Below, piece after piece: positions 51,232 to 63,861 of a stretch of DNA of 64,000 bases. The notes under the pieces were generated by a model. The model searched no databases and was not told the origin of the DNA. It saw nothing but the letters and a program-made list of their open reading frames with translations. This stretch comes from Duffyella gerundensis (GTDB taxonomy: Bacteria > Pseudomonadota > Gammaproteobacteria > Enterobacterales > Enterobacteriaceae), in assembly GCF_001517405.1 (NCBI RefSeq), contig NZ_LN907827.1, positions 3,506,915 through 3,570,914 on the forward strand, read 5' to 3'. A program made the translations under genes and the position numbers. Position 1 is the first letter of the stretch. The number at the start of each line of letters is the position of its first letter.

Positions 51232-51861
51232 TTAACCTGATAGAGAATGTTCGCTCGCCGTCAGCACCAACGCACCGCGGCTAAAATCGGACAAATTTTG
51301 TCGGCACCCTGCCACCTGTGCATAGGGCAAAGCAAGCCAGAGGGTAATTTCCGCCTGGAACTCACTGTGCAACACGTTGCCGGCAAAGCGTTTGATGATT
51401 CTTTCTACTTCAGCAAGCTGAGCATATTCACACCGCAGCTGAAAAGTCGCCATCGGCGTTTTAGTCTGCGGTACCAACAGCTTCAGCCCCTGTTGTACGC
51501 CGCCGCCATAGGCTTTTACCAGGCCGCCGGTGCCCAGCATGATACCGCCGTAATAGCGCACAACCACCGCGGTGATCTCACCGAGCTGGCTGCCCATCAG
51601 CTGAGCAAGCATCGGCTTGCCAGCCGTGCCAGAGGGCTCACCATCATCGGAAAAACCCAACTGCTGTGAATCCTGCGGCGCGCCCGCTACCCATGCCCAG
51701 CAATGATGGCGCGCGGCCGGGTGCTCCGCCTTAACGCGCTGGACAAAAGCCCGCGCGTTTTCAACGCCATCAGTATGCGCTAACAGCGTAATAAAGCGGC
51801 TCTTCTTGATGGTTTCCTCGCTGACACTGACTGGCTCAGCAGGAATTTCATAAGCATCCAT
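51232..51861 (-). CDS. yigZ: IMPACT-family protein YigZ
   Basis: The 209 aa (about 204 in E. coli) have an N-terminal UPF0029/IMPACT domain. Conserved parts are KSRFITLLAHTDG, HHCWAWVAG, FSDDGEPSGTAGKPML and VVRYYGGIMLGTGGLVKAYG. A small ferredoxin-like C-terminal domain follows. The function is uncertain; relatives affect translation control in eukaryotes. Its ATG shares one base with the pepQ stop (TGATG), indicating coupling. Confidence 0.95.
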   Translation of the reverse strand: MDAYEIPAEPVSVSEETIKKSRFITLLAHTDGVENARAFVQRVKAEHPAARHHCWAWVAGAPQDSQQLGFSDDGEPSGTAGKPMLAQLMGSQLGEITAVVVRYYGGIMLGTGGLVKAYGGGVQQGLKLLVPQTKTPMATFQLRCEYAQLAEVERIIKRFAGNVLHSEFQAEITLWLALPYAQVAGCRQNLSDFSRGALVLTASEHSLSG

Positions 51862-53192
51862 CAGGGCAGGTGCAGATCGCGCGTCATGTTTTCTAAACGA
51901 TTCGCGTGAATCACCACGTTATCTTCAATGCGGATGCCGCCATAAGGCCTGAGCGCATCGATAGCCGACCAGTCAATATGCTGGCTAAATGCACCGTTGC
52001 GCAGCGGCTCCAGCAGGGAATCGATCACATAGAATCCCGGCTCGATGGTCAGCACCATGCGTGGTTCGAGCATACGTGTGCAGCGCAGGAACGGATATTG
52101 CGCAGGTGCCGCCAGCGACGTGCCCTGCTCATCCTGCATAAAGCCACCGACATCATGTACCTGCAAGCCTAATGGATGACCCAACCCGTGAGGCATAAAC
52201 GGCCCGGTAAGGTTTTCCGCTACCATCGCCTCTGCGCTGATGCCTTTTATCAACTCAAACTTCAGCAGCATCCTGGCAATGCGCTCATGCATCTGCTGAT
52301 GATATTCGGTGTAGCGCACGCCCGCTTTCAGGGTGTCGATCAGCGCCAGCTCCTGGTGGTTCATCTCCTGCACCAGCTGGCCATACAGCGAGTTTTTCTG
52401 GGCGGCATAGCTACGGGTGAGATCGGCCGCGTAGCCGTTATATTCCGCACCGGCGTCGATCAAAAAGCTGCGCATCTCTTCCGGCGCACGCGCATCGAGT
52501 TTGGTGTAATGGAGCACAGCGGCATGTTCGTTAAGCGCGATGATATTGCCGTAAGGCACATCGGTGTCGCGATGGCCGGTAGCCGATAAATAAGCGAGGT
52601 TGATATCAAACTCGCTCATGCCGGAAAGGAAGGCTTCTTTTGCTGCCAGATGCCCCGCCACCGCCAGCTTTTGCGCCTCGCGCATACAGGCCAGCTCATA
52701 GTCGGTTTTGTAAGCGCGATGGTAATCAAGGTAATTCATCACCACGGCAGGATTGATGGCATCGGCGCGGATGCCCAGCTGCGTTGCGCGTGCCGGAACC
52801 GGGCCAATATAGGCAACATTTTCACGATGTGCTGGCAGCAAACTGCCAATGTCCGCACTGTTTCGCAGCGCAACGATCTCAATCTCATCGGTCCAGAAGC
52901 TATGCGGCAGCGGTTCCACGTTGTGCCAGTAGTCTACCGGTGAGTAAAACCACAGTTTGGGTTTATTCACGCCATCGACCCACAGCCAACAGTGGGCGAC
53001 CTGCGTGACCGGCACCCAGGCTTTGAACTGCGGATTAACCTTGAACGGATAATGATGATCGTCCAGATGCACGGTTAACAGCTCGCCAGAGTGAATCAGC
53101 AAAGCGTCATGCTGGCTGTGTGCCAGCGCCTGCTGCGCCCGTTGCTGCAACGTCGCGAGATGATCTTTATACAGGGTGTTCAGTGCGTCCAT
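51861..53192 (-). CDS. pepQ: Xaa-Pro dipeptidase PepQ
   Basis: PepQ is a metallopeptidase that splits dipeptides with C-terminal proline. The 443 aa equal the E. coli length. The pita-bread fold residues are in [19 protein letters not shown] (two Asp), [17 protein letters not shown] (His), LTIEPGFY (Glu) and IRIEDNV (Glu). It is divergent from fadB across a 185-bp region with a FadR site. Confidence 0.97.
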   Translation of the reverse strand: MDALNTLYKDHLATLQQRAQQALAHSQHDALLIHSGELLTVHLDDHHYPFKVNPQFKAWVPVTQVAHCWLWVDGVNKPKLWFYSPVDYWHNVEPLPHSFWTDEIEIVALRNSADIGSLLPAHRENVAYIGPVPARATQLGIRADAINPAVVMNYLDYHRAYKTDYELACMREAQKLAVAGHLAAKEAFLSGMSEFDINLAYLSATGHRDTDVPYGNIIALNEHAAVLHYTKLDARAPEEMRSFLIDAGAEYNGYAADLTRSYAAQKNSLYGQLVQEMNHQELALIDTLKAGVRYTEYHQQMHERIARMLLKFELIKGISAEAMVAENLTGPFMPHGLGHPLGLQVHDVGGFMQDEQGTSLAAPAQYPFLRCTRMLEPRMVLTIEPGFYVIDSLLEPLRNGAFSQHIDWSAIDALRPYGGIRIEDNVVIHANRLENMTRDLHLP

Positions 53193-53334
53193 CTACTTTC
53201 CTCCGGTGTATGCGAAATGCCCGCATCTTATCACAGCCGCTGAAAGGATAGCGCACGGCAGCAGCTGTGATCGCCTTAGCAAATCAGTACAGCTGCGTTT
53301 GCAAATAATTAACATCAATCTCACACTCTCGATC

Positions 53335-53351
53335 ATCTGGTATGACCAGAT
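53335..53351 (+). promoter_or_regulatory. FadR operator upstream of fadBA
   Basis: ATCTGGTATGACCAGAT is a near-perfect palindrome that differs by one base from the E. coli fadB FadR site. It lies 26 bp before the fadB ATG, so it probably overlaps the transcription start and represses fadBA until long-chain acyl-CoA is present. Confidence 0.88.
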
Positions 53352-53377
53352 CCCTTTTGTGGTCTCAGGAGACAGAC

Positions 53378-55561
53378 ATGCTTTATCAAAGCGATACCCT
53401 TTCTCTCGACTGGCTTACCGATGGCATCGCCGAGCTGGTTTTCAATGCGCCAGGCTCGGTGAATAAACTCGATACCGCCACGGTAGCTAATCTGGGCGAA
53501 GCCCTTACCCTGCTGGAAAATGAACCCGCGCTGCGTGGCCTGCTGGTGAGTTCACGCAAGCCCGCCTTTATTGTTGGCGCCGATATCACCGAGTTTTTGA
53601 CGCTGTTTTCCGCTCCGGCCAACCAGCTGACTGACTGGCTGAATGACGCCAATGCGATTTTCAACCGACTGGAAGATCTGCCGGTGCCTACGCTGACCGC
53701 CGTTAATGGTTATGCGCTGGGCGGCGGTTGCGAATGTGTACTGGCCACCGACTTTCGCGTTGCCACTCCGGATACGCGCATCGGCCTGCCAGAAACCAAG
53801 CTTGGCATCATGCCCGGCTTTGGTGGCTCCGTCCGCCTGCCGCGTTTGATCGGTGCGGATAACGCACTGGAAATCATCGCAGCGGGCAAAGAGGTGGATG
53901 CCGCCAACGCGCTGTCGCTGGGTCTGGTCGATGCCATTGTCGCGCCGGAGAAGCTGGCTGCGGCGGCGCTGCGCATGCTGCAGGCAGCGATCGAGGAGCA
54001 AAGCTGGCGGGCACGCCGTGCGCCCAAACTGCAGCCATTAAAGCTCTCAGCAGTTGAAGCGAAAATGAGCTTTACCACTGCTAAAGCGCTGGTGATGCAG
54101 ACGGCCGGTAAGCACTACCCTGCGCCCTTGACTGCGGTCAAAACCATTGAAGCAGCGGCGCATCTGGGACGCGACGGCGCGTTGAAGCTGGAAACGGCTG
54201 CCTTTGTTCCGCTGGCGCAGTCAAACGAAGCACGCGCGCTGGTCGGCATTTTCCTCAACGATCAGTGGGTCAAAAGCAAAGCCAAAAAGCTCGCACAGTC
54301 GGCACGTTCGCCACAACAGGCGGCGGTGCTGGGTGCCGGAATTATGGGCGGCGGCATCGCTTATCAGTCTGCCGCCAAAGGTGTGCCGGTGCGCATGAAA
54401 GATATTCGCGAAAATGCGCTGACGCTGGGGATGCAGGAAGCGGGCAAGCTGCTGAACAAGCAGTTGGAACGCGGCAAAATTACTGGCGCACAGCTCACCC
54501 GTATCATTGCCAGCATTCAACCAACGCTCAGCTTCGCCGACTTCGATCGGGTTGATATCGTGGTGGAAGCGGTGGTGGAAAATCCAACGGTAAAACGTGC
54601 GGTGTTGCAGGAGACCGAAGGTCAGGTACGCAGCGATACCATCATTGCCAGCAATACCTCGACCATTCCAATTGGCGATCTTGCTCAGGCGTTGAAGCGG
54701 CCGGAAAATTTTTGCGGCATGCACTTTTTCAACCCGGTGCACCGTATGCCGCTGGTAGAAATTATTCGTGGCGAGAAAACTGCCGACAGCACGCTGGCGC
54801 AGGTGATTGGCTGGGCGTTGAAAATGGGTAAAACGCCGGTGGTGGTTAACGACTGTCCCGGATTTTTCGTCAACCGCGTGCTCTTTCCCTATTTTGCTGC
54901 CTTTAATCTGCTGTTACGCGACGGCGCTGATTTCCGTCAGATAGATAAGGTGATGGAAAAAACTTTTGGCTGGCCAATGGGGCCATCATGGCTGCTGGAC
55001 ATAGTAGGCATCGACACCGCTCATCATGCCCAGCAGGTGATGGCCGATGGTTTCCCGACGCGCATGAAGACGCCAGAGCAGAATGCCATCGATCTGCTGT
55101 TTGCCGCCCAGCGTTACGGTCAGAAAAACGGCAGCGGATTCTGGCGCTGGGAAACAGACAAAAAAGGCAAGGCGGTCAGGCAGCCCGATGCCGAAATCGC
55201 TGCGTTGCTACAGCCGATATGTCAGCCGGCGCGTTCCTTCAGCGACGAGGAGATCATCGCCCGCATGATGATTCCTATGCTGAATGAAGTGGTGCGTTGC
55301 CTGGAAGAAAATATCATCGCCTCACCAGCGGAAGCGGATATGGCGCTGGTTCATGGTCTTGGCTTCCCGCCGTTTCATGGCGGCGCACTGCGCTATCTCG
55401 ATACGCTCGGCAACGCGCGGTTTGTTGAGATGGCGCAGCACTATGCCGCGCTTGGCCCGCTCTATACGCCGCCCGCTCTGCTACTGCAAAAAGCGGAGCA
55501 GCACGAAAGCTGGTATCCGGCCACGCCCGCGCGTGCTCATCAGCCGCTGAAAAGCGTGTAA
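53378..55561 (+). CDS. fadB: Fatty acid oxidation complex alpha subunit FadB
   Basis: FadB is a multifunctional enoyl-CoA hydratase, 3-hydroxyacyl-CoA dehydrogenase and isomerase/epimerase of aerobic beta-oxidation. ATG 53378 with AGGAGA upstream gives 727 aa, near the E. coli length (729); an upstream in-frame start would add 12 residues across the FadR site. The hydratase domain has [13 protein letters not shown] and [15 protein letters not shown]. The dehydrogenase domain has the NAD loop [10 protein letters not shown] and [14 protein letters not shown]. It pairs with FadA. Confidence 0.98.
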   Translation: MLYQSDTLSLDWLTDGIAELVFNAPGSVNKLDTATVANLGEALTLLENEPALRGLLVSSRKPAFIVGADITEFLTLFSAPANQLTDWLNDANAIFNRLEDLPVPTLTAVNGYALGGGCECVLATDFRVATPDTRIGLPETKLGIMPGFGGSVRLPRLIGADNALEIIAAGKEVDAANALSLGLVDAIVAPEKLAAAALRMLQAAIEEQSWRARRAPKLQPLKLSAVEAKMSFTTAKALVMQTAGKHYPAPLTAVKTIEAAAHLGRDGALKLETAAFVPLAQSNEARALVGIFLNDQWVKSKAKKLAQSARSPQQAAVLGAGIMGGGIAYQSAAKGVPVRMKDIRENALTLGMQEAGKLLNKQLERGKITGAQLTRIIASIQPTLSFADFDRVDIVVEAVVENPTVKRAVLQETEGQVRSDTIIASNTSTIPIGDLAQALKRPENFCGMHFFNPVHRMPLVEIIRGEKTADSTLAQVIGWALKMGKTPVVVNDCPGFFVNRVLFPYFAAFNLLLRDGADFRQIDKVMEKTFGWPMGPSWLLDIVGIDTAHHAQQVMADGFPTRMKTPEQNAIDLLFAAQRYGQKNGSGFWRWETDKKGKAVRQPDAEIAALLQPICQPARSFSDEEIIARMMIPMLNEVVRCLEENIIASPAEADMALVHGLGFPPFHGGALRYLDTLGNARFVEMAQHYAALGPLYTPPALLLQKAEQHESWYPATPARAHQPLKSV

Positions 55562-56734
<1,173 letters not shown>

Positions 56735-56739
56735 GCAAC

Positions 56740-56780
56740 AATCATCCCGCCGGTCATCGCACGGCGGGATGATTATTTAG
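56740..56780. terminator. Terminator between convergent fadA and fre
   Basis: A perfect 13-bp inverted repeat, AATCATCCCGCCG (56740-56752) and CGGCGGGATGATT (56762-56774), has a 9-nt loop. It is followed by ATTTAG on the plus strand. It can serve both genes, more strongly fadA. Confidence 0.8.
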
Positions 56781-56783
56781 ACA

Positions 56784-57485
56784 TCAGATAAAGGCAAACG
56801 CATCGCCAAACATGTGCGCTTCCAGCGCGCCGCGCTCGGCACAAAAACGTTCACGGGCGATTTTGGCCATTTCAAAGCGGCCAGCGATGTAAATATCGTG
56901 CTCGCTGAGCGTACCAAAATCCTGCATCACCGCGGTAAGCACGGTGCCACTGCGCCCTTGCCATCCCGCTTCAGGCTGTTCCACCACCGGAATAACCTGC
57001 AGTTGCGGATGCTTCACCGCCAGCGCGTTCAGCTCATCCAAATCGTACAGGTGCTTTAACTCACGGCCGCCCCAGTAAATAGCGATGTCGCGGTCAGGCT
57101 GCTGCGCCAGCGCCGTCAGCAAAATAGAACGGGCATAGGAGAAGCCGGTACCGCCCGCGATCAGGATCAACGGACGATCGCCCTCTTCACGCAGCCAGGC
57201 GTCGCCATGTGGCAGATCGACGGTGATCTGACGCTCCTGCTGAATACGATCCATTACCGCCATCGCATAAAGATTGTGGTCAGAAGCCCCGATATGCAGC
57301 TCAATGATATCCTTTTCCATCGGCGTTGAAGCCAGTGAGAACGGGCGTTTGTCGCGCTCATCCATCACCACCATCAGATACTGCCCCGCCCGAAAGCTAA
57401 AATCAGCTTCCGGAATCAGACGTACCCGGAAAACGGTATCGGTGATGGCTTCAACTGAAGTCACTTTACAGCTTAAAGTTGTCAT
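56784..57485 (-). CDS. fre: NAD(P)H-flavin reductase Fre
   Basis: Fre reduces free flavins with NAD(P)H and supplies reduced flavin, for example for ribonucleotide reductase activation. ATG 57485, behind GAGGG, gives 233 aa, the E. coli length; the longer open frame would overlap ubiD. The flavin-binding motif [19 protein letters not shown] and the nucleotide site [14 protein letters not shown] are present. UbiD/UbiX prFMN chemistry makes the ubiD neighbour meaningful. Confidence 0.96.
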   Translation of the reverse strand: MTTLSCKVTSVEAITDTVFRVRLIPEADFSFRAGQYLMVVMDERDKRPFSLASTPMEKDIIELHIGASDHNLYAMAVMDRIQQERQITVDLPHGDAWLREEGDRPLILIAGGTGFSYARSILLTALAQQPDRDIAIYWGGRELKHLYDLDELNALAVKHPQLQVIPVVEQPEAGWQGRSGTVLTAVMQDFGTLSEHDIYIAGRFEMAKIARERFCAERGALEAHMFGDAFAFI

Positions 57486-57526
57486 GCGTTCCCTCTGTCG
57501 GGTCGTCATTATCGTAGTGGCCGCCA

Positions 57527-59011
57527 TTAACGCTGCGGCGGCTGAGTAAAGATGCCTAACTCATCCCATATCGCGTCAATACGCGCCGTTACCGCCGGAT
57601 CTTTTTCGATAGGCCGTCCCCATTCTCGCTGCGTCTCTCCCGGCCATTTGTTGGTGGCATCAAGCCCCATTTTGGAGCCGAGACCGGAAACCGGTGAGGC
57701 GAAGTCGAGATAGTCAATCGGCGTATTTTCAATCAGCACGGTGTCGCGTGCCGGATCCATGCGTGTCGTAATCGCCCAAATCACGTCGTTCCAGTCGCGC
57801 GCATTCACGTCGTCGTCACATACGATAACAAATTTGGTGTACATAAACTGCCGCAGAAATGACCAGACGCCCATCATTACCCGCTTGGCATGGCCGGCGT
57901 ACTGTTTCTTCATCGTTACCACAGCCAGCCGGTAAGAACAGCCCTCTGGCGGCAGATAGAAATCGACAATTTCCGGAAACTGTTTAATCAGGATGGGCAC
58001 CAGCACTTCGTTGAGCGCTACGCCCAATACCGCAGGCTCATCCGGCGGCCGACCGGTATAGGTTGAGTGATAGATGGCGTCATGGCGCTGCGTCACATGC
58101 GTCACGGTGAACACCGGGAAATCATCTATCTCATTATAGTAGCCGGTATGATCGCCATAGGGGCCTTCCGGCGCCATATCGCCTGGCTCGATATACCCTT
58201 CCAGCACAATTTCTGCACTGGCGGGCACGTCCAGATCGTTGGAGATACACTTCACCACTTCAGTTTTGTTGCCGCGCAGCAGACCAGCAAAGGCATATTC
58301 TGACAGCGTATCCGGCACCGGCGTGACCGCGCCCAGGATGGTGGCGGGATCGGCGCCCAGCGCCACGGCGACCGGGAAGCGTTCGCCCGGATGCGCTTTG
58401 CACCATTCCTGGAAATCCAGCGCGCCGCCGCGATGTGACAACCAGCGCATAATCAGGCGGTTTTTGCCAATCACCTGTTGGCGATAGATACCAAGATTCT
58501 GCCGCTCTTTGTGCGGACCGCGCGTTACGGTCAAGCCCCAGGTGATCAGCGGAGCCGCATCTTCCGGCCAGCACTTCATCACCGGAATTTTGCTTAGATC
58601 GACCTCATCGCCCTGCATCACCTTTTGCTGACAAGGCGCATTACGCAGCCGCTTGGTCGGCATATGCAGAACCTGCTTGAACTGCGGCATCTTATCGAAC
58701 AGATCGCGGAAGCCTTTCGGCGGTTCAGGCTCTTTCAGAAACGCCAGCAGTTTGCCCACTTCGCGCAGGGCGCTGACCTCTTCCTGCCCCATGCCCATCG
58801 CCACGCGTTTCGGCGTGCCAAACAGGTTGCACAGCACCGGCATGTCATAGCCTTTGGGGTTTTCAAACAGCAAAGCGGGTCCGCCCGCGCGCAAGGTGCG
58901 ATCGGCGATTTCAGTCATCTCCAGAATCGGATCGATTGACTGGGTAATGCGTTTTAGCTCTCCGCGCTGCTCAAGCAACGCCATGAAGTCGCGTAAGTCC
59001 TGATATTTCAT
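57527..59011 (-). CDS. ubiD: 4-hydroxy-3-polyprenylbenzoate decarboxylase UbiD
   Basis: UbiD is the prenylated-FMN-dependent decarboxylase of ubiquinone synthesis. ATG 59011 ([20 protein letters not shown]) gives 494 aa (497 in E. coli); an upstream start would add 25 unconserved residues. Conserved blocks include [37 protein letters not shown] and [13 protein letters not shown]. It is transcribed away from rfaH and ends 41 bp before fre. Confidence 0.97.
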   Translation of the reverse strand: MKYQDLRDFMALLEQRGELKRITQSIDPILEMTEIADRTLRAGGPALLFENPKGYDMPVLCNLFGTPKRVAMGMGQEEVSALREVGKLLAFLKEPEPPKGFRDLFDKMPQFKQVLHMPTKRLRNAPCQQKVMQGDEVDLSKIPVMKCWPEDAAPLITWGLTVTRGPHKERQNLGIYRQQVIGKNRLIMRWLSHRGGALDFQEWCKAHPGERFPVAVALGADPATILGAVTPVPDTLSEYAFAGLLRGNKTEVVKCISNDLDVPASAEIVLEGYIEPGDMAPEGPYGDHTGYYNEIDDFPVFTVTHVTQRHDAIYHSTYTGRPPDEPAVLGVALNEVLVPILIKQFPEIVDFYLPPEGCSYRLAVVTMKKQYAGHAKRVMMGVWSFLRQFMYTKFVIVCDDDVNARDWNDVIWAITTRMDPARDTVLIENTPIDYLDFASPVSGLGSKMGLDATNKWPGETQREWGRPIEKDPAVTARIDAIWDELGIFTQPPQR

Positions 59012-59213
59012 GCTGCTTATTGTTCCGGCAAGTGAAGCGGCCATTATAGGATTGATTAGCGCGCTGTGTTGAATTTTGTGTGGCAATCCGCTGCGAATAA
59101 TTGCCTGCGCTGGCGCTGTTTTTCGCTTATCGCCGCACGTCGGCTCGTGGATGCGCTATAACTCTCAGCACAGTTTTGATATTCTTAACATCCGAAAATT
59201 GGAATGTGACGTT

Positions 59214-59702
59214 ATGGAATCCTGGTACCTGCTCTACTGCAAAAGAGGTCAATTGTTACGCGCCAGGGAGCACCTGGAGCGGCAGGCAGTGCATTGTCTC
59301 AGCCCCATGATCGCGATGGAAAAGGTGGTACGCGGTAAACGCACCACGGTCAGCGAGCCGCTGTTTCCAAACTATCTGTTTATCGAATTCGATCCAGAAG
59401 ATATTCATACCACAACCATCAGCTCCACGCGCGGCGTCAGCCATTTTGTCCGTTTTGGCAATCAGCCTGCTACCGTGCCGCACACGGTTATCGCAGCGCT
59501 GCAAACCGACACGCCTGTTTCTATGGTTGATCCGGAAACCCCACAGGCCGGCGATGAAGTGCTGATCACCGAAGGCACCTTTGAAGGGCTCAAGGCGATT
59601 TTTACCGAACCCGATGGCGAAGCGCGCTCAATGCTGCTGCTCAATATGCTCAACAAGCAGATTATTCGCAGCGTGGAAAATAAGCAGTTTCAAAAGCTCT
59701 GA
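59214..59702 (+). CDS. rfaH: Transcription antiterminator RfaH
   Basis: RfaH is a NusG paralogue recruited at ops sites to let RNA polymerase and ribosomes proceed through LPS, capsule and conjugation operons. ATG 59214 gives 162 aa, identical in length to E. coli. The N-domain starts [14 protein letters not shown], and the C-terminal fold-switching KOW domain includes [20 protein letters not shown]. It is divergent from ubiD across 202 bp. Confidence 0.97.
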   Translation: MESWYLLYCKRGQLLRAREHLERQAVHCLSPMIAMEKVVRGKRTTVSEPLFPNYLFIEFDPEDIHTTTISSTRGVSHFVRFGNQPATVPHTVIAALQTDTPVSMVDPETPQAGDEVLITEGTFEGLKAIFTEPDGEARSMLLLNMLNKQIIRSVENKQFQKL

Positions 59703-59723
59703 CCGGGTGTGCAAACCCGGTCA
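59700..59723. terminator. Hairpin between convergent rfaH and tatD
   Basis: A 9-bp inverted repeat, TGACCGGGT (59700-59708, overlapping the rfaH stop) and ACCCGGTCA (59715-59723), has a 6-nt loop. No T-run follows on either strand, so its strength as a terminator is uncertain. Confidence 0.5.
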
Positions 59724-59729
59724 TGACCC

Positions 59730-60512
59730 TCACGGCAGACGGAACAGACGTCGGCTGTTGCTCTCCAGCTGTGCAGCCAGCACGTCCAGCTCTTCATTTC
59801 GCCAGTGCGCGACCTGCTGAACAATATGCGGCAGATAGCAAGGTTCATTGCGGCGTGAGGTAGGGCGCGGCCGCATATCTCGCGGCAGCAAATAGGGTGC
59901 GTCAGTTTCCAACAGCAGCCGATCTGCCGGTATTAGCGGCAACAACTCACGCAGCGCCAGGCCGCGTCGCTCATCGCACACCCAGCCGGTAATACCAATC
60001 ATTAGCCCCATCGCCAGACACGCCTCCAGCTCTTGCTGGTTGCCGGTAAAGCAGTGCACCACCGCGCCCGTTAGCTTATCCGCCCAGGGTGTCAGCAACG
60101 CTTCAAAGCGTGTATGTGCATCGCGGCAATGCAGAAAAACCGGCATCTCCAGTTCTGCCGCCAGCGTCAGTTGGGCGGTGAACGCATATTCCTGCTGCTC
60201 ATGGGCGCTGAAATTGCGGTTAAAATCGAGCCCGCACTCACCAATTGCCACGACTTCATCACTTTCGGCCAGACGGCGCAGCGTAGCGGCCGTTTCCCCT
60301 GACCATTCGCTGGCATGGTGCGGATGTATGCCCGCTGTGGACCAGCAGTAGCCCGGGTGACGCCGTGCCAGGCTTTGCGCCTGCTGACTCTCCAGCGCGT
60401 TGGTGCCGGTCAACAGCATGCCGGTGACGCCCGCTGCGCGCGCGCGGGCAACCACCTGTTCGCGATCTTTTGCAAACTGCGTGCTGGTCAGGTTTACACC
60501 GATATCAAACAT
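59730..60512 (-). CDS. tatD: TatD-family metal-dependent 3'-5' exonuclease
   Basis: TatD is a soluble nuclease implicated in DNA repair and quality control, not needed for Tat transport itself. The 260 aa begin [18 protein letters not shown]. The metal ligands are carried by [29 protein letters not shown] and [12 protein letters not shown] terminator separates it from tatC, so it may have its own promoter here. Confidence 0.96.
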   Translation of the reverse strand: MFDIGVNLTSTQFAKDREQVVARARAAGVTGMLLTGTNALESQQAQSLARRHPGYCWSTAGIHPHHASEWSGETAATLRRLAESDEVVAIGECGLDFNRNFSAHEQQEYAFTAQLTLAAELEMPVFLHCRDAHTRFEALLTPWADKLTGAVVHCFTGNQQELEACLAMGLMIGITGWVCDERRGLALRELLPLIPADRLLLETDAPYLLPRDMRPRPTSRRNEPCYLPHIVQQVAHWRNEELDVLAAQLESNSRRLFRLP

Positions 60513-60527
60513 CTTTTATCCCGATAG

Positions 60528-60551
60528 AAAAAAACCGCCCATTGGGCGGTT
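60528..60551 (-). terminator. Intrinsic terminator between tatC and tatD
   Basis: On the minus strand AACCGCCC-AAT-GGGCGGTT is followed by TTTTTTT (A-run at plus 60528-60534). It lies 52 bp after tatC and only 15 bp before the tatD ATG. Confidence 0.88.
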
Positions 60552-60602
60552 GAGTGAATGAGTTCTCCGCCAGTGTGCGGGAGAGTGCGTAACCGATCAG
60601 GG

Positions 60603-61355
60603 TTATGACTCTTGCTCGTCAGCCATATCCTGTCGCCTTTTCCCCACATAGAAACGGGAAAAGAATACGCCGACTTCAAACAGACAGTACATCGGAATAG
60701 CGAGCAAAGTTTGCGAAAAAACGTCCGGCGGCGTTAATAACATGCCGATGACAAACGCGCCGACCAACATATAGGGCCGTTTCTTTTTCAAGTCTTCCGG
60801 GCTGGTTACGCCAGTCCAGCACAGCAGTACAATCGCAATTGGCACTTCAAAGGCCACGCCAAATGCCATAAACAGCGACATGACGAAATCGAGATAGTTA
60901 CTGATATCTGTGGCTATCTGCACGCCTTCCGGCGCGGTTTTGGCAAAAAAGCCAAAGGCCAGCGGAAAGACAACAAAGTAGGCAAACGCCACGCCAACGT
61001 AAAAGAGTACCGAGCTGGAAAACAGCAGCGGCATAACCAGTTTACGTTCATGCCGATAGAGCGCTGGCGCAATAAACGCCCAAACCTGATAGAGAATGAC
61101 CGGCACCGACAGAAAAATCGAAACGATGATAGTCAGTTTGATCGGCGTAAAAAATGGCGACGCCACGTCGGTGGCGATCATGCTGGCGCCAACCGGCATT
61201 TGCGCAATCAGCGGTGAGGCAACGATATGGTAGATATCATTGGCAAACCAGATCAAGACCAGGAAAACGGCCAGGATGGCGCCAATGCAGTAGAGCAGAC
61301 GCTTACGCAGCTCAATAAGATGGCTGATAAGCGGTTGGGTATCTTCAACGGCCAT
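60603..61355 (-). CDS. tatC: Twin-arginine translocase subunit TatC
   Basis: TatC is the six-span inner-membrane receptor that binds twin-arginine signal peptides with TatB. It has 250 aa (258 in E. coli), starting [20 protein letters not shown] with the conserved cytoplasmic HLIELR element. The periplasmic loop FFTPIKLT and later FALPLAFGFF-type spans ([11 protein letters not shown]) are present. It overlaps tatB by 11 nt. Confidence 0.97.
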   Translation of the reverse strand: MAVEDTQPLISHLIELRKRLLYCIGAILAVFLVLIWFANDIYHIVASPLIAQMPVGASMIATDVASPFFTPIKLTIIVSIFLSVPVILYQVWAFIAPALYRHERKLVMPLLFSSSVLFYVGVAFAYFVVFPLAFGFFAKTAPEGVQIATDISNYLDFVMSLFMAFGVAFEVPIAIVLLCWTGVTSPEDLKKKRPYMLVGAFVIGMLLTPPDVFSQTLLAIPMYCLFEVGVFFSRFYVGKRRQDMADEQES

Positions 61356-61866
61356 GAGGAGTGTTTATCGCTTCGTGAGAGGTGGCTGAATCAGCAGGTT
61401 TTGTCTCAGTCGCCGCCGCTTTTGGCTCGACTTCCGCGTCGGTCTCAGCGGGTGCCTGAGCAGGCGCGCTGGCCTGCATATCGGCTTCAGCTGGCGTCGC
61501 ATGCGACATCTCTTCGTTTTTCTTCAGCGGGTTATGAATGGTGTAGGCTTCATCGTCAGCCTTTTCATTATCGCCGGTATAGGAGCGCTTCATCGACTCG
61601 GCGCTTTTACGCAGCTCATCCATCGACTCCTTCAGCTCCGGCGATAAAGAGTCGCGGCTGGCCTGCTCCACTTTCTTCAGGCTGTCCTGCAGCTCCTGCA
61701 GTTTCAGCTCCTGCGCCAGCTCGTTCTGCACGTTAGCCGCCAGCGAGCGCATCGCGCGGATCCAGCCAACCACCGTTTTCACCGCAACCGGTAAACGCTG
61801 CGGGCCGAGCACAATCAGCCCGATGATGAAGACCAATGCCAGTTCACTAAAACCAATGTCGAACAC
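61345..61866 (-). CDS. tatB: Twin-arginine translocase subunit TatB
   Basis: The 173 aa have an N-terminal membrane helix [20 protein letters not shown], an amphipathic helix, and a long acidic/alanine-rich C-terminal tail. The Glu at residue 8, characteristic of TatB, is present. It works with TatC in substrate recognition and lies 3 bp after tatA. Confidence 0.96.
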   Translation of the reverse strand: MFDIGFSELALVFIIGLIVLGPQRLPVAVKTVVGWIRAMRSLAANVQNELAQELKLQELQDSLKKVEQASRDSLSPELKESMDELRKSAESMKRSYTGDNEKADDEAYTIHNPLKKNEEMSHATPAEADMQASAPAQAPAETDAEVEPKAAATETKPADSATSHEAINTPHGR

Positions 61867-61869
61867 GGT

Positions 61870-62121
61870 TTACACCTGCTCTTTGTCTTTCTTGGCTTCG
61901 TCTTTCGTCGCCTCAGTATGCTGCTTGTCCGCCAGCGTTTTAGCGGTGAAATCAGCGTCCTGATGATCGGTTTCTTTCTTGTCGTCGTCGCTCATCGCCT
62001 TTTTGAAGCCTTTGATCGACGATCCTAAATCCGAACCGAGATTACGGAGCTTGTTCGTTCCAAAAAGCAGCACCACAATCACTGCAATAATCAATAAATT
62101 CCAGACACTTATACCGCCCAT
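61870..62121 (-). CDS. tatA: Twin-arginine translocase subunit TatA
   Basis: TatA is the pore-forming or membrane-weakening Tat component. It has 83 aa (89 in E. coli): a short membrane helix [20 protein letters not shown], the hinge FGTNKLR, the amphipathic helix [16 protein letters not shown], and a charged tail. It is the first gene of tatABC, 102 bp downstream of ubiB. Confidence 0.97.
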   Translation of the reverse strand: MGGISVWNLLIIAVIVVLLFGTNKLRNLGSDLGSSIKGFKKAMSDDDKKETDHQDADFTAKTLADKQHTEATKDEAKKDKEQV

Positions 62122-62223
62122 GACATAAACCTCTACTCAATACGTATAATCTGACTAATGACGCCGTACAGACAGGCTGCGGCCCGATCCAGCGACATTA
62201 GCGCCTTTAAGATAACCTGACAA

Positions 62224-63861
62224 TCAGTTTGTCTTGCGCCAACCAACCAGCCAGGTAACGATGCCCGCCGCAATCATAATAGCGGGGAGAAAATCGAGTT
62301 CCGGCCGTTTTAACACGATGGCCGTTCCACTTAACAACAGCGTGGCGCCGATACCAAACAGAAAACGTGACTGATGGTGGCGAGTGCGCTGCGCCTGCAT
62401 ATCGGTTGCCAGTCTATCGACGCTTTGTTGCAAACGTTTGTGCTGACGCAGGCTGTCGTAAACCAGTTCCGGCAACTCAGGCAGCTTCTCTGCCCAGTAA
62501 GGAGCTTTCTCTTTGACGGCACGAATGATGGCCGGAATACCGACCTGATCCTTGATCCAGTCTTCCAGAAACGGCTTGGCGGTCTTCCACAGATCAAGCT
62601 GCGGATAGAGCTGGCGCCCTACTCCTTCAATATAGAGCAAGGTTTTTTGCAACAGCACCAGCTGCGGCTGGACTTCCATGTTGAAACGACGCGCGGTATT
62701 AAACAGGTTCAGCAGCACGTGACCAAAGGAGATTTCCGCCAGCGGCTTTTCAAAAATCGGCTCGCACACCGTACGAATAGCGAACTCAAAGTCTTCAACG
62801 TTGGTATCCGCGGGCACCCAGCCTGAATCAACATGCAGTTCGGCTACCTTGCGATAATCGCGATTAAAGAAGGCGATGAAATTCTCCGCCAGATAGCGCT
62901 TATCTTCTTTGTTCAGCGAGCCGACAATCCCGCAGTCAATCGCGATATATTGCGGATCTTCCGGGTGGTCATAGCTGACAAAGATATTCCCGGGATGCAT
63001 ATCGGCGTGGAAGAAACTGTCGCGAAACACCTGCGTAAAGAACACCTGCACGCCGCGTTCGGCCAGCAGCTTCATGTTTACACCATGCTGCTCCAGCGCC
63101 ACCACATCCGAAATCGGAATACCGTAAATCCGCTCCATCACCATCATGGTTTCACTGCAGTAGTCGGAGAAAACTTCCGGTACGTACAGCAGCGTATTGT
63201 TTTCAAAATTGCGGCGCAGTTGAATGGCATTGGCCGATTCGCGCAGCAAATTCAGCTCATCGAGCAGCGTTTTTTCATAATCGCGCACCACTTCCGCAGG
63301 GCGCAGACGGCGTCCGTCCGGCAGCAGGCGCGGCAGCCAGCTCGCCAGGCGATAGATCAGACGCATATCCGCCTTGATCACCGGCAGAATATCGGGACGA
63401 ATCACCTTGATGACCACCTTGCGGCCATTCTCTTTCATCGTCGCGGTATGTACCTGAGCAATCGAAGCTGAAGCCAGTGGCGTGATATCAAAATCATCGA
63501 ACCAGGTTTCAATCGGGCCGCCCAGTGATTTTTCCATCTGCGCTTTCGCTTTCACACCGTCAAACGGTGCCACGCGATCCTGCAGCATGGCCAGCTGATC
63601 GGCAATGTGCGGCGGAAACAGATCGCGACGGGTCGACATCATCTGACCCAGCTTGATCCATACCGGCCCCAGATGCTCCATTGCCAGGCGCAAACGGGCA
63701 CCGGCAGCGGCTTCTTTATGTTGATTCGGCACCCAAAACAGCGTGCGTCGCCACAGACGAATCGGCAACGTGATCCGCGTTTGCGGTATAAATTCATCCA
63801 GTCCGTAAGTGAGAAAGGTTTTTACGATAAACCAGGCTCGACGTATTTCTCCCAGCGTCAT
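62224..63861 (-). CDS. ubiB: Atypical kinase/ATPase UbiB of ubiquinone synthesis
   Basis: The 545 aa (546 in E. coli) form an ABC1/ADCK-type kinase fold with the family KxGQ motif ([12 protein letters not shown]). The alanine-rich loop ASIAQVH, catalytic-loop DMHPGNIFV and DCGIVG are also present. Two C-terminal membrane helices are seen at about 495-540. UbiB is thought to help extract or channel lipid precursors to the Ubi complex. Its ATG overlaps the ubiJ stop by 4 nt (ATGA). Confidence 0.97.
   Translation of the reverse strand: MTLGEIRRAWFIVKTFLTYGLDEFIPQTRITLPIRLWRRTLFWVPNQHKEAAAGARLRLAMEHLGPVWIKLGQMMSTRRDLFPPHIADQLAMLQDRVAPFDGVKAKAQMEKSLGGPIETWFDDFDITPLASASIAQVHTATMKENGRKVVIKVIRPDILPVIKADMRLIYRLASWLPRLLPDGRRLRPAEVVRDYEKTLLDELNLLRESANAIQLRRNFENNTLLYVPEVFSDYCSETMMVMERIYGIPISDVVALEQHGVNMKLLAERGVQVFFTQVFRDSFFHADMHPGNIFVSYDHPEDPQYIAIDCGIVGSLNKEDKRYLAENFIAFFNRDYRKVAELHVDSGWVPADTNVEDFEFAIRTVCEPIFEKPLAEISFGHVLLNLFNTARRFNMEVQPQLVLLQKTLLYIEGVGRQLYPQLDLWKTAKPFLEDWIKDQVGIPAIIRAVKEKAPYWAEKLPELPELVYDSLRQHKRLQQSVDRLATDMQAQRTRHHQSRFLFGIGATLLLSGTAIVLKRPELDFLPAIMIAAGIVTWLVGWRKTN

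Noticed and set aside
59012..59086. A longer UbiD start adding 25 residues
   Set aside because: The added residues are not family-like, and the sequence from MKYQDLRDF matches the E. coli N-terminus.
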